Positions 52,045 to 60,606 of a stretch of 64,000 nt of DNA are shown here, piece after piece. The DNA comes from DASUNQ01 sp035536455 (lineage in GTDB: Bacteria; Acidobacteriota; Thermoanaerobaculia; Multivoradales; UBA5704), in contig DATLOC010000053.1 of the NCBI GenBank assembly GCA_035536455.1, positions 62,001 through 126,000 on the forward strand, written 5' to 3'. The notes beneath the pieces were generated by a model that did no database searches, was not told the DNA's origin, and saw only the letters and a program-made list of their open reading frames with translations. The position numbers and the translations under genes were made by a program. Positions within the stretch are counted from its first letter, which is position 1, and every line of letters begins with the position of its first letter.

Positions 52045-53031
52045 CTAGAAGATATACGCAATCGCGAACCCCACCTGCGCCGCCATCAGCATCAGGTACA
52101 TGTGGCGCCAGGAGGGGTGGTTCTCGGTCGCGGTGAGCGAGGAGGGGTCGCGCACCAGGAGCCAGACGGTGTAGCAGCCCCAGAGGGTCAAGAGGACCCC
52201 CAGGGCGACGAGCAGCACCGGGTTGCCGGTCAGGATCGGCAGGCTCGGGTCTTTCGGGTCGCGCAGCCAGATGCCGAGCGGCACCAGGAGCCAGGGGAGG
52301 ACGAAGAAGGGGCTCATGATCCACGCCGCCTTCTTGACGCCGTGGATGATCGGCAGCGTGCGGCAGCCGCCGGCGCGGTCCCCCTCGATGTCGGCGAAGT
52401 CCTTGGTCGAGGCGGCGCCGAGGAGGAAGAGGGCGAAGACCGCGCCGATGTACCAGGGCTCGGCGTACCAGACCGGCGCCACCATCCCCCACCCCGCGAC
52501 CTTGAGCAGCATCCCGCGCGGGATGGCGATCGTCCAGTTGGCGAGCATGCCGCGCGTCTTCGTCCGCCCGAGCTGCGGCGCCGAGTAGACGAAGGTGAAG
52601 AGGAGACCGGCCAGGTAGATGAAGAAGCAGGCGCGCAGGCCGATCGGCGCCTGGAGCTTCTCGGCCAGCGTGTCGTAGGGGTAGGGCACGACCAGCCAGA
52701 CCGGGATGAGCGCCAGGGCGTAGAAGACCCAGGTGAACCCCCACGCCTCGCGCAGCGACAGCTCGCCGGTCACCAGCGGCCGCCCCGGCTTGTTGAGGCG
52801 GTCAATCTCCAGGTCGTAGACCTGGTTGATGGCGTTCGAGGCCGCGTTCATGAAGGCGGCGCAGAGCGAGCCCAGCGCCACGGTGCCGACGACCGCCCAG
52901 GTGAGGCGGCGAGCCGGGTCGGGGTTGTGGGCCGAGCCGAAGGCGCAGATCGCCCCGGAGACGATGCCGAGGAGCGGCGGCAGCAGGGTGAACGGGCGGG
53001 CGAGCCGGACGTAGAGGGAGAGCTTCTTCAT
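52045..53031 (-). CDS. UbiA-family prenyltransferase
   Basis: 328 residues, about nine helices. First Asp motif NAINQVYDLEIDRLNKPGRP and second DFADIEGDRAGG bind the Mg-prenyl diphosphate. The NQVYDxxIDRxNKPxRPL form is like chlorophyll synthase, homogentisate prenyltransferase and related enzymes rather than UbiA proper. The neighbour upstream is a kinase fusion likely to make prenyl diphosphate, 5 bp away. The real acceptor is unknown. Confidence 0.86.
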   Translation of the reverse strand: MKKLSLYVRLARPFTLLPPLLGIVSGAICAFGSAHNPDPARRLTWAVVGTVALGSLCAAFMNAASNAINQVYDLEIDRLNKPGRPLVTGELSLREAWGFTWVFYALALIPVWLVVPYPYDTLAEKLQAPIGLRACFFIYLAGLLFTFVYSAPQLGRTKTRGMLANWTIAIPRGMLLKVAGWGMVAPVWYAEPWYIGAVFALFLLGAASTKDFADIEGDRAGGCRTLPIIHGVKKAAWIMSPFFVLPWLLVPLGIWLRDPKDPSLPILTGNPVLLVALGVLLTLWGCYTVWLLVRDPSSLTATENHPSWRHMYLMLMAAQVGFAIAYIF

Positions 53032-53036
53032 CGCGC

Positions 53037-54398
53037 TCACCGCACCAGGGGCGCCAGCGCCATCGCGGCCAGCGCCCCGATCAGGGTGTTGAGGAAGTTG
53101 ACCGCCTCGTTGTCGAGCCAGCCGCGCTTCTCGATCGTCGCGCCGACGACGCTCTCCAGGGTCGACCCCAGGAAGGCGGCGAGGACCACCGGCAGCACGC
53201 CGGCCCAGGGGTAGAGCCCGACCGCCGCGCCAAGCGCCGCGACGACGAGCGACGCGGCGACGCCGGCGAGCGTGCCTTCGAGCGACACCGCCCCCTGCGT
53301 GCCGCGCGGCACCGGGCGGAGGGTGGTGATGAGGAACGTGCGGCGGCCGAGGAGCTGGCCGATCTCGGATGAGGCGGTGTCGGCGGCGGCGGTGGCGAAG
53401 GCGCCGGCGAAGGCGAGGGCGAAGAGCGCCGGGTGCGGCGTCACCGCGGCGAAGAGAGCGCACGCCGCCGCGACGCCGCTGTTGGCCAGGGCGTGGCGCG
53501 CGCCGCGCCGCCCCCCCGCCTCCTGCGCCAGCTTGGCCGCCGCCTTCTTGCGGTAGCCGAGCTTGGTGGCGGCGCTGCCGAGGACGAAGAAGGCGACGAG
53601 GAGCAGGAACCCGCGCCAGTCGAGGAAGGCCCAGATCGCCGTCCCCAGGATCCAGCCGGCGACGACCCCCGAGACGTTCACCGTGCGCGCCGCGTAGGCG
53701 GCGGCGGCCAGGGCGGCGTTGACCGCGGCGCCGACCAGCAGGCGCGTGCCGATGCCGCTCGCCAGCCACCGCTCCCACCCCCCTTGCGTCAGCAGCAGGC
53801 CGAAGAGGAAGAGCCCGGTCAGGAGCGGCACGCCCAAGTTGTCGTCCAGCCCCTGCGGCAGCGACTCCAGCCAGGCGGCGAAGAGCGCCGCGGTCGCCCC
53901 CACCGCCACCGCGAACGGCCACTCGTAGCGGCCGGGCGCCGTCCAGAAGAGCAGCCCCGCCGCCGCCACCGTGCCGAAGAGGACGTAGGCCGCGCTCCCG
54001 GCCCAGCTCTTCCGCGGGTTCCAGGGGAGCTCGCGCCGGCCGAGCGTCATGCCGACGACCGACGCCATGCCGTCGCCGAAGGCGAGGATCCCCCAGCACG
54101 CCGCCGCCACCTCCAGCCGCCGCCAGAAGAGGAGCACGAGGAGGAGCACGGCGAGCGGATAGAGGACGATGCCGGCCGAGCCGCCGGCCGCGAGCTCGGC
54201 GTCGCGCCAGAGGCGCCGGCCGCCGACCCGCGGCAGCAGGTACAGGTTCATCAAGAGGGCCGAGCCCGCCAGCACCGCCGACCAGAACGGCCCGAGCGGC
54301 CGCAGGGCGAGGGCGAAGAGCCCGGTCCCCATGTGGACGGTCTTGCGCAGCAGCTCGCGGCGCAGGAGCGCCGAGCCGGGGGCGGGTGCCGGCGTCAC
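53037..54398 (-). CDS. Fusion of phytol/dolichol-kinase-like (VTE5) and DUF92 phytyl-phosphate-kinase-like (VTE6) domains
   Basis: 453 residues, many helices. N-terminal about 1-200: RRELLRKTVHMGTGLFALAL and FGDGMASVVGMTLGRRELPW then KSWAGSAAYVLFG, the CTP-dependent polyprenol kinase signature (VTE5/DGK1/SEC59). C-terminal about 225-453: DUF92 with GVVAGWILGTAIWAFLDWRG, FFVLGSAATKLGYRKKAAAK and SSEIGQLLGRR; DUF92 includes the plant phytyl-phosphate kinase VTE6. Together they could turn free phytol or another prenol into its diphosphate for the next-door UbiA enzyme. GTG start overlaps the epimerase stop. Confidence 0.82.
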   Translation of the reverse strand: MTPAPAPGSALLRRELLRKTVHMGTGLFALALRPLGPFWSAVLAGSALLMNLYLLPRVGGRRLWRDAELAAGGSAGIVLYPLAVLLLVLLFWRRLEVAAACWGILAFGDGMASVVGMTLGRRELPWNPRKSWAGSAAYVLFGTVAAAGLLFWTAPGRYEWPFAVAVGATAALFAAWLESLPQGLDDNLGVPLLTGLFLFGLLLTQGGWERWLASGIGTRLLVGAAVNAALAAAAYAARTVNVSGVVAGWILGTAIWAFLDWRGFLLLVAFFVLGSAATKLGYRKKAAAKLAQEAGGRRGARHALANSGVAAACALFAAVTPHPALFALAFAGAFATAAADTASSEIGQLLGRRTFLITTLRPVPRGTQGAVSLEGTLAGVAASLVVAALGAAVGLYPWAGVLPVVLAAFLGSTLESVVGATIEKRGWLDNEAVNFLNTLIGALAAMALAPLVR

Positions 54399-55399
54399 CG
54401 CTTCCACTGCCCGGTCTCCTCCAGCCAGCGGAAGGTGGCGGCGAGCCCCTCGTCGAGGCCGCGGGCGCGCCAGCCGAGGTCGGCCGCGGCGCGCGCCGAG
54501 TCGTAGGCCCAGTCGTGGCGGTAGACCTCGACCAGGTCGGGGGTGAGCTTCGGCGTGCCGCCCGTCAGCCGCGCCCACCCTTTTTGCGCCGCGCCCAGCG
54601 CCTTCGCCAGCCCGTCCGGCATGCGGCGGCGCGGCACCGGCACGCCGGAGAGCCGCTCGACCGTGCCGTAGAACGTGCCGAGCGTCACGTTCGGCCCGCC
54701 GAGGACGTAGCGGCTGCCGGGCGCCGCCCGCTCCAGGGTCGCCGCCACGCCGCGCGCCACGTCCTCGACGTAGGCGTAGCTCCAGCGCCGGTCGGGCGAG
54801 CCGACGAGCGCCGGCAGGCGCCGGTGGAGGAGGTCGAGCAGGTGGCGCACCACGATGTTGCCTTCGGTCATCTCGCCGGGGCCGTAGATCACCCCCGGGT
54901 AGACGACCGTGACCGGCGCCCGCTCGGCAATGGCGCGGCGGGCCAGCCGGTCGGCCAGGGTCTTGGTCTCCTCGTAGGGGTTGATCCAGGGGCGGTCGGC
55001 GGCGGTGTCGGCCGCCTCGTCGAGGACGCCGCCCGGCGCCTGCTCGGAAGGCCCGAGGGCGATGAAGCTCGAGACGTAGACGACTTTCCCCACCCCCGCC
55101 GAACGCGCCGCCGCGAGCACGTTCTCGAGCCCGCCGACGTTGATGCGCTCGAACTCCGCGCGCGGCGCCAGGATCTTGACCAGCGCCGCGGCGTGGACGA
55201 TCGCCTCGCAGCCGGCGGCCGCCCGCTCCAAGCTGTCGCGGTCGGTGACGTCGCCGGCGGCGAGCTCCACGCCTTCCGGGAAGGGCGCGCGCGCTCCGGC
55301 GCGCGGCCGCACCAGCAGCCGCAGGGCGTGGCGCGGCGCCAGCTCCTCGACCAGGCGGCGGCCGAGGAACCCGGTGCCGCCGGTGACGAGGACCCTCAC
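54395..55399 (-). CDS. NAD(P)-dependent epimerase/dehydratase (HpnA / dihydroflavonol-reductase-like)
   Basis: 334 residues. GTGFLG within VLVTGGTGFLGRRL binds NAD(P); VSSFIALGP and NPYEETKTLAD hold the catalytic Ser-Tyr-Lys. INVGGLENVLAAARSAGVGK and the VYPGVIYGPGE segment put it near the hopanoid-associated sugar epimerase HpnA and dihydroflavonol reductases. The GTG start has only a weak ribosome site. The stop couples it to the kinase fusion gene. Confidence 0.83.
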   Translation of the reverse strand: MRVLVTGGTGFLGRRLVEELAPRHALRLLVRPRAGARAPFPEGVELAAGDVTDRDSLERAAAGCEAIVHAAALVKILAPRAEFERINVGGLENVLAAARSAGVGKVVYVSSFIALGPSEQAPGGVLDEAADTAADRPWINPYEETKTLADRLARRAIAERAPVTVVYPGVIYGPGEMTEGNIVVRHLLDLLHRRLPALVGSPDRRWSYAYVEDVARGVAATLERAAPGSRYVLGGPNVTLGTFYGTVERLSGVPVPRRRMPDGLAKALGAAQKGWARLTGGTPKLTPDLVEVYRHDWAYDSARAAADLGWRARGLDEGLAATFRWLEETGQWKR

Positions 55400-55417
55400 G
55401 CCGCGGCCGCGCTCCGG

Positions 55418-56692
55418 CTACCGCGTGACGCGCACCTGCAGGTTGGAGAACTTCCAGCCGACCGGCGGGAAGTAGGCGCCGTCGGCGACCCCGGCGAGCC
55501 CGAAGTTGAGCTTCACCGGGTTGCCGTTGCGCTCGGCGAGATCGAGGTTGAAGGCGGCACTGGTGGCGTCGGCGATCACCTGGTCGTTGCGGGAGACCAC
55601 CATGCGCAGCGTCGCGGTCTGGGTGTCGTAGACGATCTTGACGTGGTGGACCGCCCCCTCCTTCCAGCCGGTGCCGAACTTGAGCGCCGGCTCGACCACC
55701 GCGCTCCCCTGGTCGACGAAGGTGCGCGAGCGCTTGCCGCGCACGAAGCTGCCGAAGTAGAGGGTCTTGTTGAAGCGCTGGCCGCCGGTGTGGAACATGC
55801 CGACCAGGCCGGTGAAGTGGGTGGTGAACTTGCTGATCCGCACGTCGAAGTCGATGGTGGCGGTGCGGTAGGCGCGGTTGGGCACCAGCGGCAGGGTGAA
55901 CGTCATCTGCGAGTTGGCCGGGGTCGGCGCGAAGAACTGCTTCGGCCGGTCGAGGGAGACGGTCTCCACCACCGGCGCCGGCGGCGCGTCAAGCGGGTAG
56001 AGGAGGCGGAAGGCGCGGGCGTCGTCGCCGACGAAGGTGCCGTAGGCGTAGAACGGCTGGTTGCACGAGACCTCGGCGCGCAGCCCGCCGGCGGCGGACA
56101 CCGAGAGCAACCTCTCGAACGGATCGTCCATGAGCCGGTGCGACAGCGGCAGGACCTTCACCTTGTCCACCGGCCCGAGCGGCGAGCCCTTGGGGCGGAG
56201 GAGCTTGACGTTGCAGTTGGCGTTGGCGGCGGCGAAGTTGAGGATCTCGAGGTTCGAGTGCCCCGAGGCGTCCCGCGCCAGCCCCTGGATGTGGGCCGTC
56301 TCCCCGGCCTTGAACCAGTTGTCCTCGGCGAGCACCGGCAGCGCCCAGGTCATCGTGTCGTCCCCATCGGGCAGGAAGAGGACGCCGGTGTTGACCTGCA
56401 TCCCCGCCCCCTGGAGCTTGAGCATCCCGGCGCCGCGGATGAACCCGGAGACGTCGAAGACGTTCGGCTTCTCGTCGTTGTCGACGTCGACGTCGAAGCC
56501 AGTGGCGCGGGAGCCGTCGATCCCGGTGTCGATGAAGATCGGGGCGAGGCGACGGGGCCCGCCCCGGCTCACCTCCAGCTTCCACTCGGCGCGGCGCAGG
56601 CCGTCGAGGTCCGGAGTGGGGATGTAGTACGTGCCTGCGGCGGCGGGGAGCGCCAGGGCGGCCAGGGCGAGCGTGAGCGCGAGCTGCTTCAT
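55418..56692 (-). CDS. Secreted protein with C-terminal concanavalin/LamG-like region
   Basis: 424 residues. Signal peptide LALTLALAALALPAAAG. The first about 230 residues are beta-rich (GIDGSRATGFDVDVDN; GAGMQVNTGVLFLPDGDDTM). The remainder (TIDFDVRISKFTTHFTGLVG; VHHVKIVYDTQTATLRMVVS; GWKFSNLQVRVTR) has the strand order of concanavalin-A-like lectins. No named family. AGGAGA 10 nt before the ATG. A 69-bp gap separates it from the Rmd-like gene. Confidence 0.7.
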   Translation of the reverse strand: MKQLALTLALAALALPAAAGTYYIPTPDLDGLRRAEWKLEVSRGGPRRLAPIFIDTGIDGSRATGFDVDVDNDEKPNVFDVSGFIRGAGMLKLQGAGMQVNTGVLFLPDGDDTMTWALPVLAEDNWFKAGETAHIQGLARDASGHSNLEILNFAAANANCNVKLLRPKGSPLGPVDKVKVLPLSHRLMDDPFERLLSVSAAGGLRAEVSCNQPFYAYGTFVGDDARAFRLLYPLDAPPAPVVETVSLDRPKQFFAPTPANSQMTFTLPLVPNRAYRTATIDFDVRISKFTTHFTGLVGMFHTGGQRFNKTLYFGSFVRGKRSRTFVDQGSAVVEPALKFGTGWKEGAVHHVKIVYDTQTATLRMVVSRNDQVIADATSAAFNLDLAERNGNPVKLNFGLAGVADGAYFPPVGWKFSNLQVRVTR

Positions 56693-56761
56693 GACGGCTG
56701 CCTTCTCCTAGAAGAAAAATGGCGTCGGGGACGCGAGGAAGTCGGGGATTGTACCAGACGC

Positions 56762-57661
56762 TCAGCCGCGGGCCTGGACGGCGGCCCAGAGGTCGGCGAG
56801 GGCGTCGTCTAGGGTGCGCCGCGGCGCCCAGCCGAGGGCGCGAAGGCGGGAGGCGTCGCCGCAGAGAAGGGGGAGGTCGATCGGCCTTACCCGCGCGGGA
56901 TCTTCCTCGACCCGCGCCTCGACGCCGGCCACCTGCATCAGCCCCGCGAGCGCGTCCGCGATCGAAGTGGCGCGCCCGGTGGCCACGTTGTAGACCTCCC
57001 CGGGCGCCCCCTTCTCGGCCAGCAGGGCGAGGGCCTCGACGCCGTCGTCGACGTGGACGAAGTCGCGCCGGGCCGTGAGGTTGCCCACGCGCAGCACCGC
57101 GTCGCAGCCGCCGCGGGCGATGGCGGCGAGCTGGGCGGCGAAGCCGGGGAGCGCGAAGTCCGGCGACTGGCCCGGGCCGATGAGGTTGAAGAGGCGCATC
57201 ACAACGGCGCCGAGCGGCAGGGCGAGGCGCTCGGTCCCCAGCTTGGTCAGGCCGTAGGGGCTGCGCGGGTCGAGCGGGCGGTCCTCGCGGATCGGCTGCT
57301 CCGCCGCGGGGACCGGGCCGTAGGCCTCGGCGCTGGAGGCCACGACCACGCGGCGGCCGGCGGCGACCACCATGAGGTTGGCGGTGCCCCCGACGTTGAC
57401 CTCGACGTACTGCGGCATCCGCTCCCAGGCCTGGCCGACGTGGGAGAAGCCGGCGAGGTGGACGACGGCGTCGGGGTCGCTGGCCGCGACCGCGCGCGCC
57501 AAGGCCTCACGGTCGAGGAGGTCGGCCTCGTGGAGCTCCACGCCGGGCAGGTCGGGGCGCTCGGCGAGGTAGGTGCCGGCCACGCGGTCGCCGCGCGCGA
57601 GCAGGAGCTGGGCCAGGCGGGTGCCGACGAAGCCGGAGACGCCGGTGACCAGGACACGCAA
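56762..57661 (-). CDS. rmd: GDP-6-deoxy-D-lyxo-4-hexulose reductase-like (Rmd) epimerase-family enzyme
   Basis: 299 residues. VTGVSGFVGTRLAQ is the Rossmann turn; ASSAEAYG and SPYGLTKLGTE give Ser, Tyr and Lys. GVNVGG-like VEVNVGGTANLM and VRDFVHVDD-like RRDFVHVDDGVEA are as in GDP-sugar reductases. Next to gmd it most likely reduces GDP-4-keto-6-deoxymannose to GDP-D-rhamnose. A TTG start at 57659-57661 is the only one that keeps the glycine motif at the N-terminus. Confidence 0.78.
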   Translation of the reverse strand: MRVLVTGVSGFVGTRLAQLLLARGDRVAGTYLAERPDLPGVELHEADLLDREALARAVAASDPDAVVHLAGFSHVGQAWERMPQYVEVNVGGTANLMVVAAGRRVVVASSAEAYGPVPAAEQPIREDRPLDPRSPYGLTKLGTERLALPLGAVVMRLFNLIGPGQSPDFALPGFAAQLAAIARGGCDAVLRVGNLTARRDFVHVDDGVEALALLAEKGAPGEVYNVATGRATSIADALAGLMQVAGVEARVEEDPARVRPIDLPLLCGDASRLRALGWAPRRTLDDALADLWAAVQARG

Positions 57662-57676
57662 GCGCTTCGCGGTCCG

Positions 57677-58669
57677 CTAGACGGCTGCCACTTCGGCGGG
57701 GCGGCGGCGACGCGCCAGGGTCTCGCGCCAGTAGTCGAGGAGGTCGGCGACCGTCTGCTCGAAGGGGATGCGCGGCTCCCAGCCGGTGTCGGCGCGGAAC
57801 TTCGAGCTGTCGCCGATCAGGATCTCGACGTCGGAAGGGCGGAGGCGATCGGGGTCCACCTCGACGTCCACCTTCACCTTCGCCAGGCCGACGATCATCT
57901 GCAGCAGCTCGCGGATCGAGATGCCGTGCCCGCTGGCGATGTTGTAGACCTCCCCCGGCCGCCCGCGCTCGACCGCCATCCAGTAGGCGCGCACCATGTC
58001 GCGCACGTCGGTGAAGTCGCGGATGGCGTCGAGGTTGCCGACCCGGATGACCGGCTCCTGCAGGCCTTGCTCGATGGCCGCCACCTGGCGGCAGAAGTTG
58101 GAGGTGACGAAGGGGTGGCCGCGGCGCGGGCCGGTGTGGTTGAAGCCGCGGGTGCGGATGACCTTGAGGCCGTAGCTCTGGAAGTACTGGTAGCCGAGCA
58201 GGTCCTGCGCCACCTTGGAGACGGCGTAGGGCGACAGCGGCCGCAGCGGGTTGTCCTCGGTGATCGGCACCTCGTGCGGGTAGACCATGCCGTACTGCTC
58301 GGAGGAGCAGGCGATCTGCACCACCGGGTCGAGGCGCAGGGCGCGGATCGCCTCGAAGAGGTTGACCTGGCCCTGGACGTTGGTGGTGAGGGTCTCGTTG
58401 GGGGCCGTCCAGCTCGACGGCACGAAGCTCTGCGCCGCCAGGTGGAAGATGGCGTCGGGACGCGAGCGCTCCAGCGCCTGTTGGATCGAGCTGTAATCGC
58501 GCAGGTCGGCCTCGAGCAGCTGCACGCCGCCGTCGATGTGGTCGAGGTTCTCCATGCGGCTGCGCCAGCGGTGGGTGCCGAAGACCTCCACCTCGGGGTG
58601 CTCCTGGAGAAGAAACTCCGCCAGGTGGGAGCCGGCGAAGCCGGTGATGCCGGTGATCAGGACACGCAT
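57677..58669 (-). CDS. gmd: GDP-mannose 4,6-dehydratase
   Basis: 330 residues. ITGITGFAGSHLAEFLLQ, the catalytic set in SSEQYG and SPYAVSKVAQDLLGYQYF, FNHTGPRRGHPFV and RDFTDVRDMVRAYW are all as in Gmd. The enzyme converts GDP-mannose to the 4-keto-6-deoxy sugar, precursor of D-rhamnose and L-fucose. GGAG lies 8-9 nt before the ATG. It precedes the rmd-like gene by 15 bp and follows rmlD. Confidence 0.9.
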   Translation of the reverse strand: MRVLITGITGFAGSHLAEFLLQEHPEVEVFGTHRWRSRMENLDHIDGGVQLLEADLRDYSSIQQALERSRPDAIFHLAAQSFVPSSWTAPNETLTTNVQGQVNLFEAIRALRLDPVVQIACSSEQYGMVYPHEVPITEDNPLRPLSPYAVSKVAQDLLGYQYFQSYGLKVIRTRGFNHTGPRRGHPFVTSNFCRQVAAIEQGLQEPVIRVGNLDAIRDFTDVRDMVRAYWMAVERGRPGEVYNIASGHGISIRELLQMIVGLAKVKVDVEVDPDRLRPSDVEILIGDSSKFRADTGWEPRIPFEQTVADLLDYWRETLARRRRPAEVAAV

Positions 58670-58685
58670 ACGGAAGTCTCCTCTA

Positions 58686-59537
58686 TCATCCTCTGCCCCG
58701 CCGGAGGGCCGTCAGGTACTCGACCAGCCCCCACCCCCAGGGCTCGACCCGGCGGAGCGCCCGCTCGAAGCGGCTGACGTCGAGCACCGAGTAGGCGGGG
58801 CGCGGCGCGGGGCGGGGGACCTGCGCGGTGGTGACCGGCACCACCTCGACGTCGCTGGCCCAGAGGCGGGCGATCTCGTCGGCGAAAGCGTACCAGGAGA
58901 CCGGCTCCCGGTTGCGGTAGTGGACGACGCCGTCGAGGGCGAGGGGCGCCAGGTCGAGGACCGCCCGCGCCAGAAACGGCGTGTAGGTCGGGCAGCCGAC
59001 CTGGTCGTCCACGACCTCCAGCCGCCGCGTGCCTTCGTCGATCTTGCGCACGATGGTTGCCGCGAAGTTGGGCCCGCCGGGGCCGAAGAGCCAGCTCGTG
59101 CGCACGACGAGCGCCCGCGGCGCCGCCAGCGCCGCCTCCTCCCCGGCGAGCTTGCTGCTGCCGTAGACCGAGAGCGGCGCGGTGGCCGCGTCCTCGGGGT
59201 AGGGCTCGGCGGCGCGGCCGTCGAAGACGTAGTCGGTCGAGAGCTGGATCAGCCGCGCGCCGGCCTGCCGCGCCGCGTCGGCGACGTGCTCGACGGCGCG
59301 GCCGTTGACCTCGGCGGCGCGCTCGGGCTCGCTCTCGCAGGCGTCCACCTTGGTGAAGGCGGCGCAGTTGACCACCAGCTCGGGACGGAAGGTCTCGGCC
59401 CAGTAGAGGAGGCGGTCGCGGTCGCGCACGTCGGCCTGCCCGCGCGGCAGCGCGAGGGCGGCGAAGTTGCGCGCCCGCGCTTCCGCGACGAGCGCCCGAC
59501 CGAGCATGCCGGCGCCGCCGAAGATGAGAGTCCGCAT
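58686..59537 (-). CDS. rfbD: dTDP-4-dehydrorhamnose reductase
   Basis: 283 residues. FGGAGMLGRALVAEA, then VVNCAAFTKVDACESEPE, LSTDYVFDG and YGSSKLAGEE, with the RTSWLFGPGG and GCPTYTPFLARAV segments, are the full RmlD pattern. It reduces dTDP-4-keto-rhamnose to dTDP-L-rhamnose. RmlB and RmlC are absent from the window. The ATG shares one base with the stop of the next gene (TGATG). Confidence 0.9.
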   Translation of the reverse strand: MRTLIFGGAGMLGRALVAEARARNFAALALPRGQADVRDRDRLLYWAETFRPELVVNCAAFTKVDACESEPERAAEVNGRAVEHVADAARQAGARLIQLSTDYVFDGRAAEPYPEDAATAPLSVYGSSKLAGEEAALAAPRALVVRTSWLFGPGGPNFAATIVRKIDEGTRRLEVVDDQVGCPTYTPFLARAVLDLAPLALDGVVHYRNREPVSWYAFADEIARLWASDVEVVPVTTAQVPRPAPRPAYSVLDVSRFERALRRVEPWGWGLVEYLTALRRGRG

Positions 59538-60604
59538 CAGGTGATGCCGACTTCGGAGTTGTCGCCGAGCATGAAGCGGTAGGCCTTGGGCTTGTAGTCG
59601 GTCTTGACGATGCGGACGTTGCGGCCGACGAGCGAGCCGTCGATGCGCAGGGGGATGTCGCGGATCTCGCAGTCGGAGAGGACGATCGAGTTCTCGATCT
59701 CGCAGCGCACCAGCGTGCAGCGGTCGCCGATCGAGGTGTAGGGGCCGACGAAGGCGTGTTCGAGGCGGGTGCCGGCGCCGATCACCACCGGTCCCCGGAT
59801 CAGCGAGTCCACGATCTCCACCCCTTCGCCGAGCTGCACCCGCCCTTCGATCTGACTGCCCTTCCCGACCTCCCCGCCGCGCCGCACCTCGAGGGTCTCG
59901 AGGACGATGCGGTTGGCCTCCAGCATGTCCTCGAGCTTGCCGGTGTCCTTCCACCAGCCGCGCACGACGTGGGGGTGGACGTCGAGGCCGCGCTCGATCA
60001 GGTCCTGGATGGCGTCGGTGATCTCCAGCTCGCCGCGCGCCGAGGGCTTGATCCGGTTGACCGACTCGAAGATGTGCGGGTCGAACATGTAGACGCCGAC
60101 CAGCGCCAGGTCGCTCTTGGGCTCCTTGGGCTTCTCGACCAGCCGCCGCACCTTCCCCTCGGAAGTCAGCTCGGCCACCCCGAACTGCTCGGGGTTGTTG
60201 ACGTGGGCGAGGAGGATCTCGGCGTTGCAGCCGAGGGTGCGGAACTCCTCCACCAGGCTGGTGATGCCGCCGGCGATCAGGTTGTCGCCGAGGTACATGA
60301 CGAAGGGGTCGTCGCCGAGGAACGGCTCGGCGATCTTGACCGCGTGGGCGAGGCCGCGCGGCGCATCCTGCTCGATGTAGCGGACGCGGGCGCCGAAGCG
60401 CCCGCCGTCGCCGACCGCGGCGCGGATCTCCTCCTTGGTCTCCCCCACCACGATGCCGATCTCCTCGATCCCCGCCGCCACGATCGCCTCGATGGCGTAG
60501 AAGAGGACCGGCTTGTTGGCGACCGGCACGAGCTGCTTGGCCGAGGTGTAGGTGAGCGGCCGCAGCCGCGTCCCCTTGCCGCCGGAGAGGATGAGCCCCT
60601 TCAT
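59537..60604 (-). CDS. rmlA: Glucose-1-phosphate thymidylyltransferase, long form with left-handed beta-helix
   Basis: 355 residues. Nucleotidyltransferase part with LSGGKGTRLRPLTYTSAKQL and VANKPVLFY, QFGVAELTSEGKV and VEKPKEP, WWKDTGKLEDMLEAN. From about 245 a hexapeptide beta-helix (IEGRVQLGEGVEIVDSLIRG; IGDRCTLVRCEIENSIVL). This long form (StrD-like) is longer than the 290-residue RmlA. It makes dTDP-glucose. ATG 60604, just after the lptD stop. Confidence 0.88.
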   Translation of the reverse strand: MKGLILSGGKGTRLRPLTYTSAKQLVPVANKPVLFYAIEAIVAAGIEEIGIVVGETKEEIRAAVGDGGRFGARVRYIEQDAPRGLAHAVKIAEPFLGDDPFVMYLGDNLIAGGITSLVEEFRTLGCNAEILLAHVNNPEQFGVAELTSEGKVRRLVEKPKEPKSDLALVGVYMFDPHIFESVNRIKPSARGELEITDAIQDLIERGLDVHPHVVRGWWKDTGKLEDMLEANRIVLETLEVRRGGEVGKGSQIEGRVQLGEGVEIVDSLIRGPVVIGAGTRLEHAFVGPYTSIGDRCTLVRCEIENSIVLSDCEIRDIPLRIDGSLVGRNVRIVKTDYKPKAYRFMLGDNSEVGIT

Positions 60605-60606
60605 CG

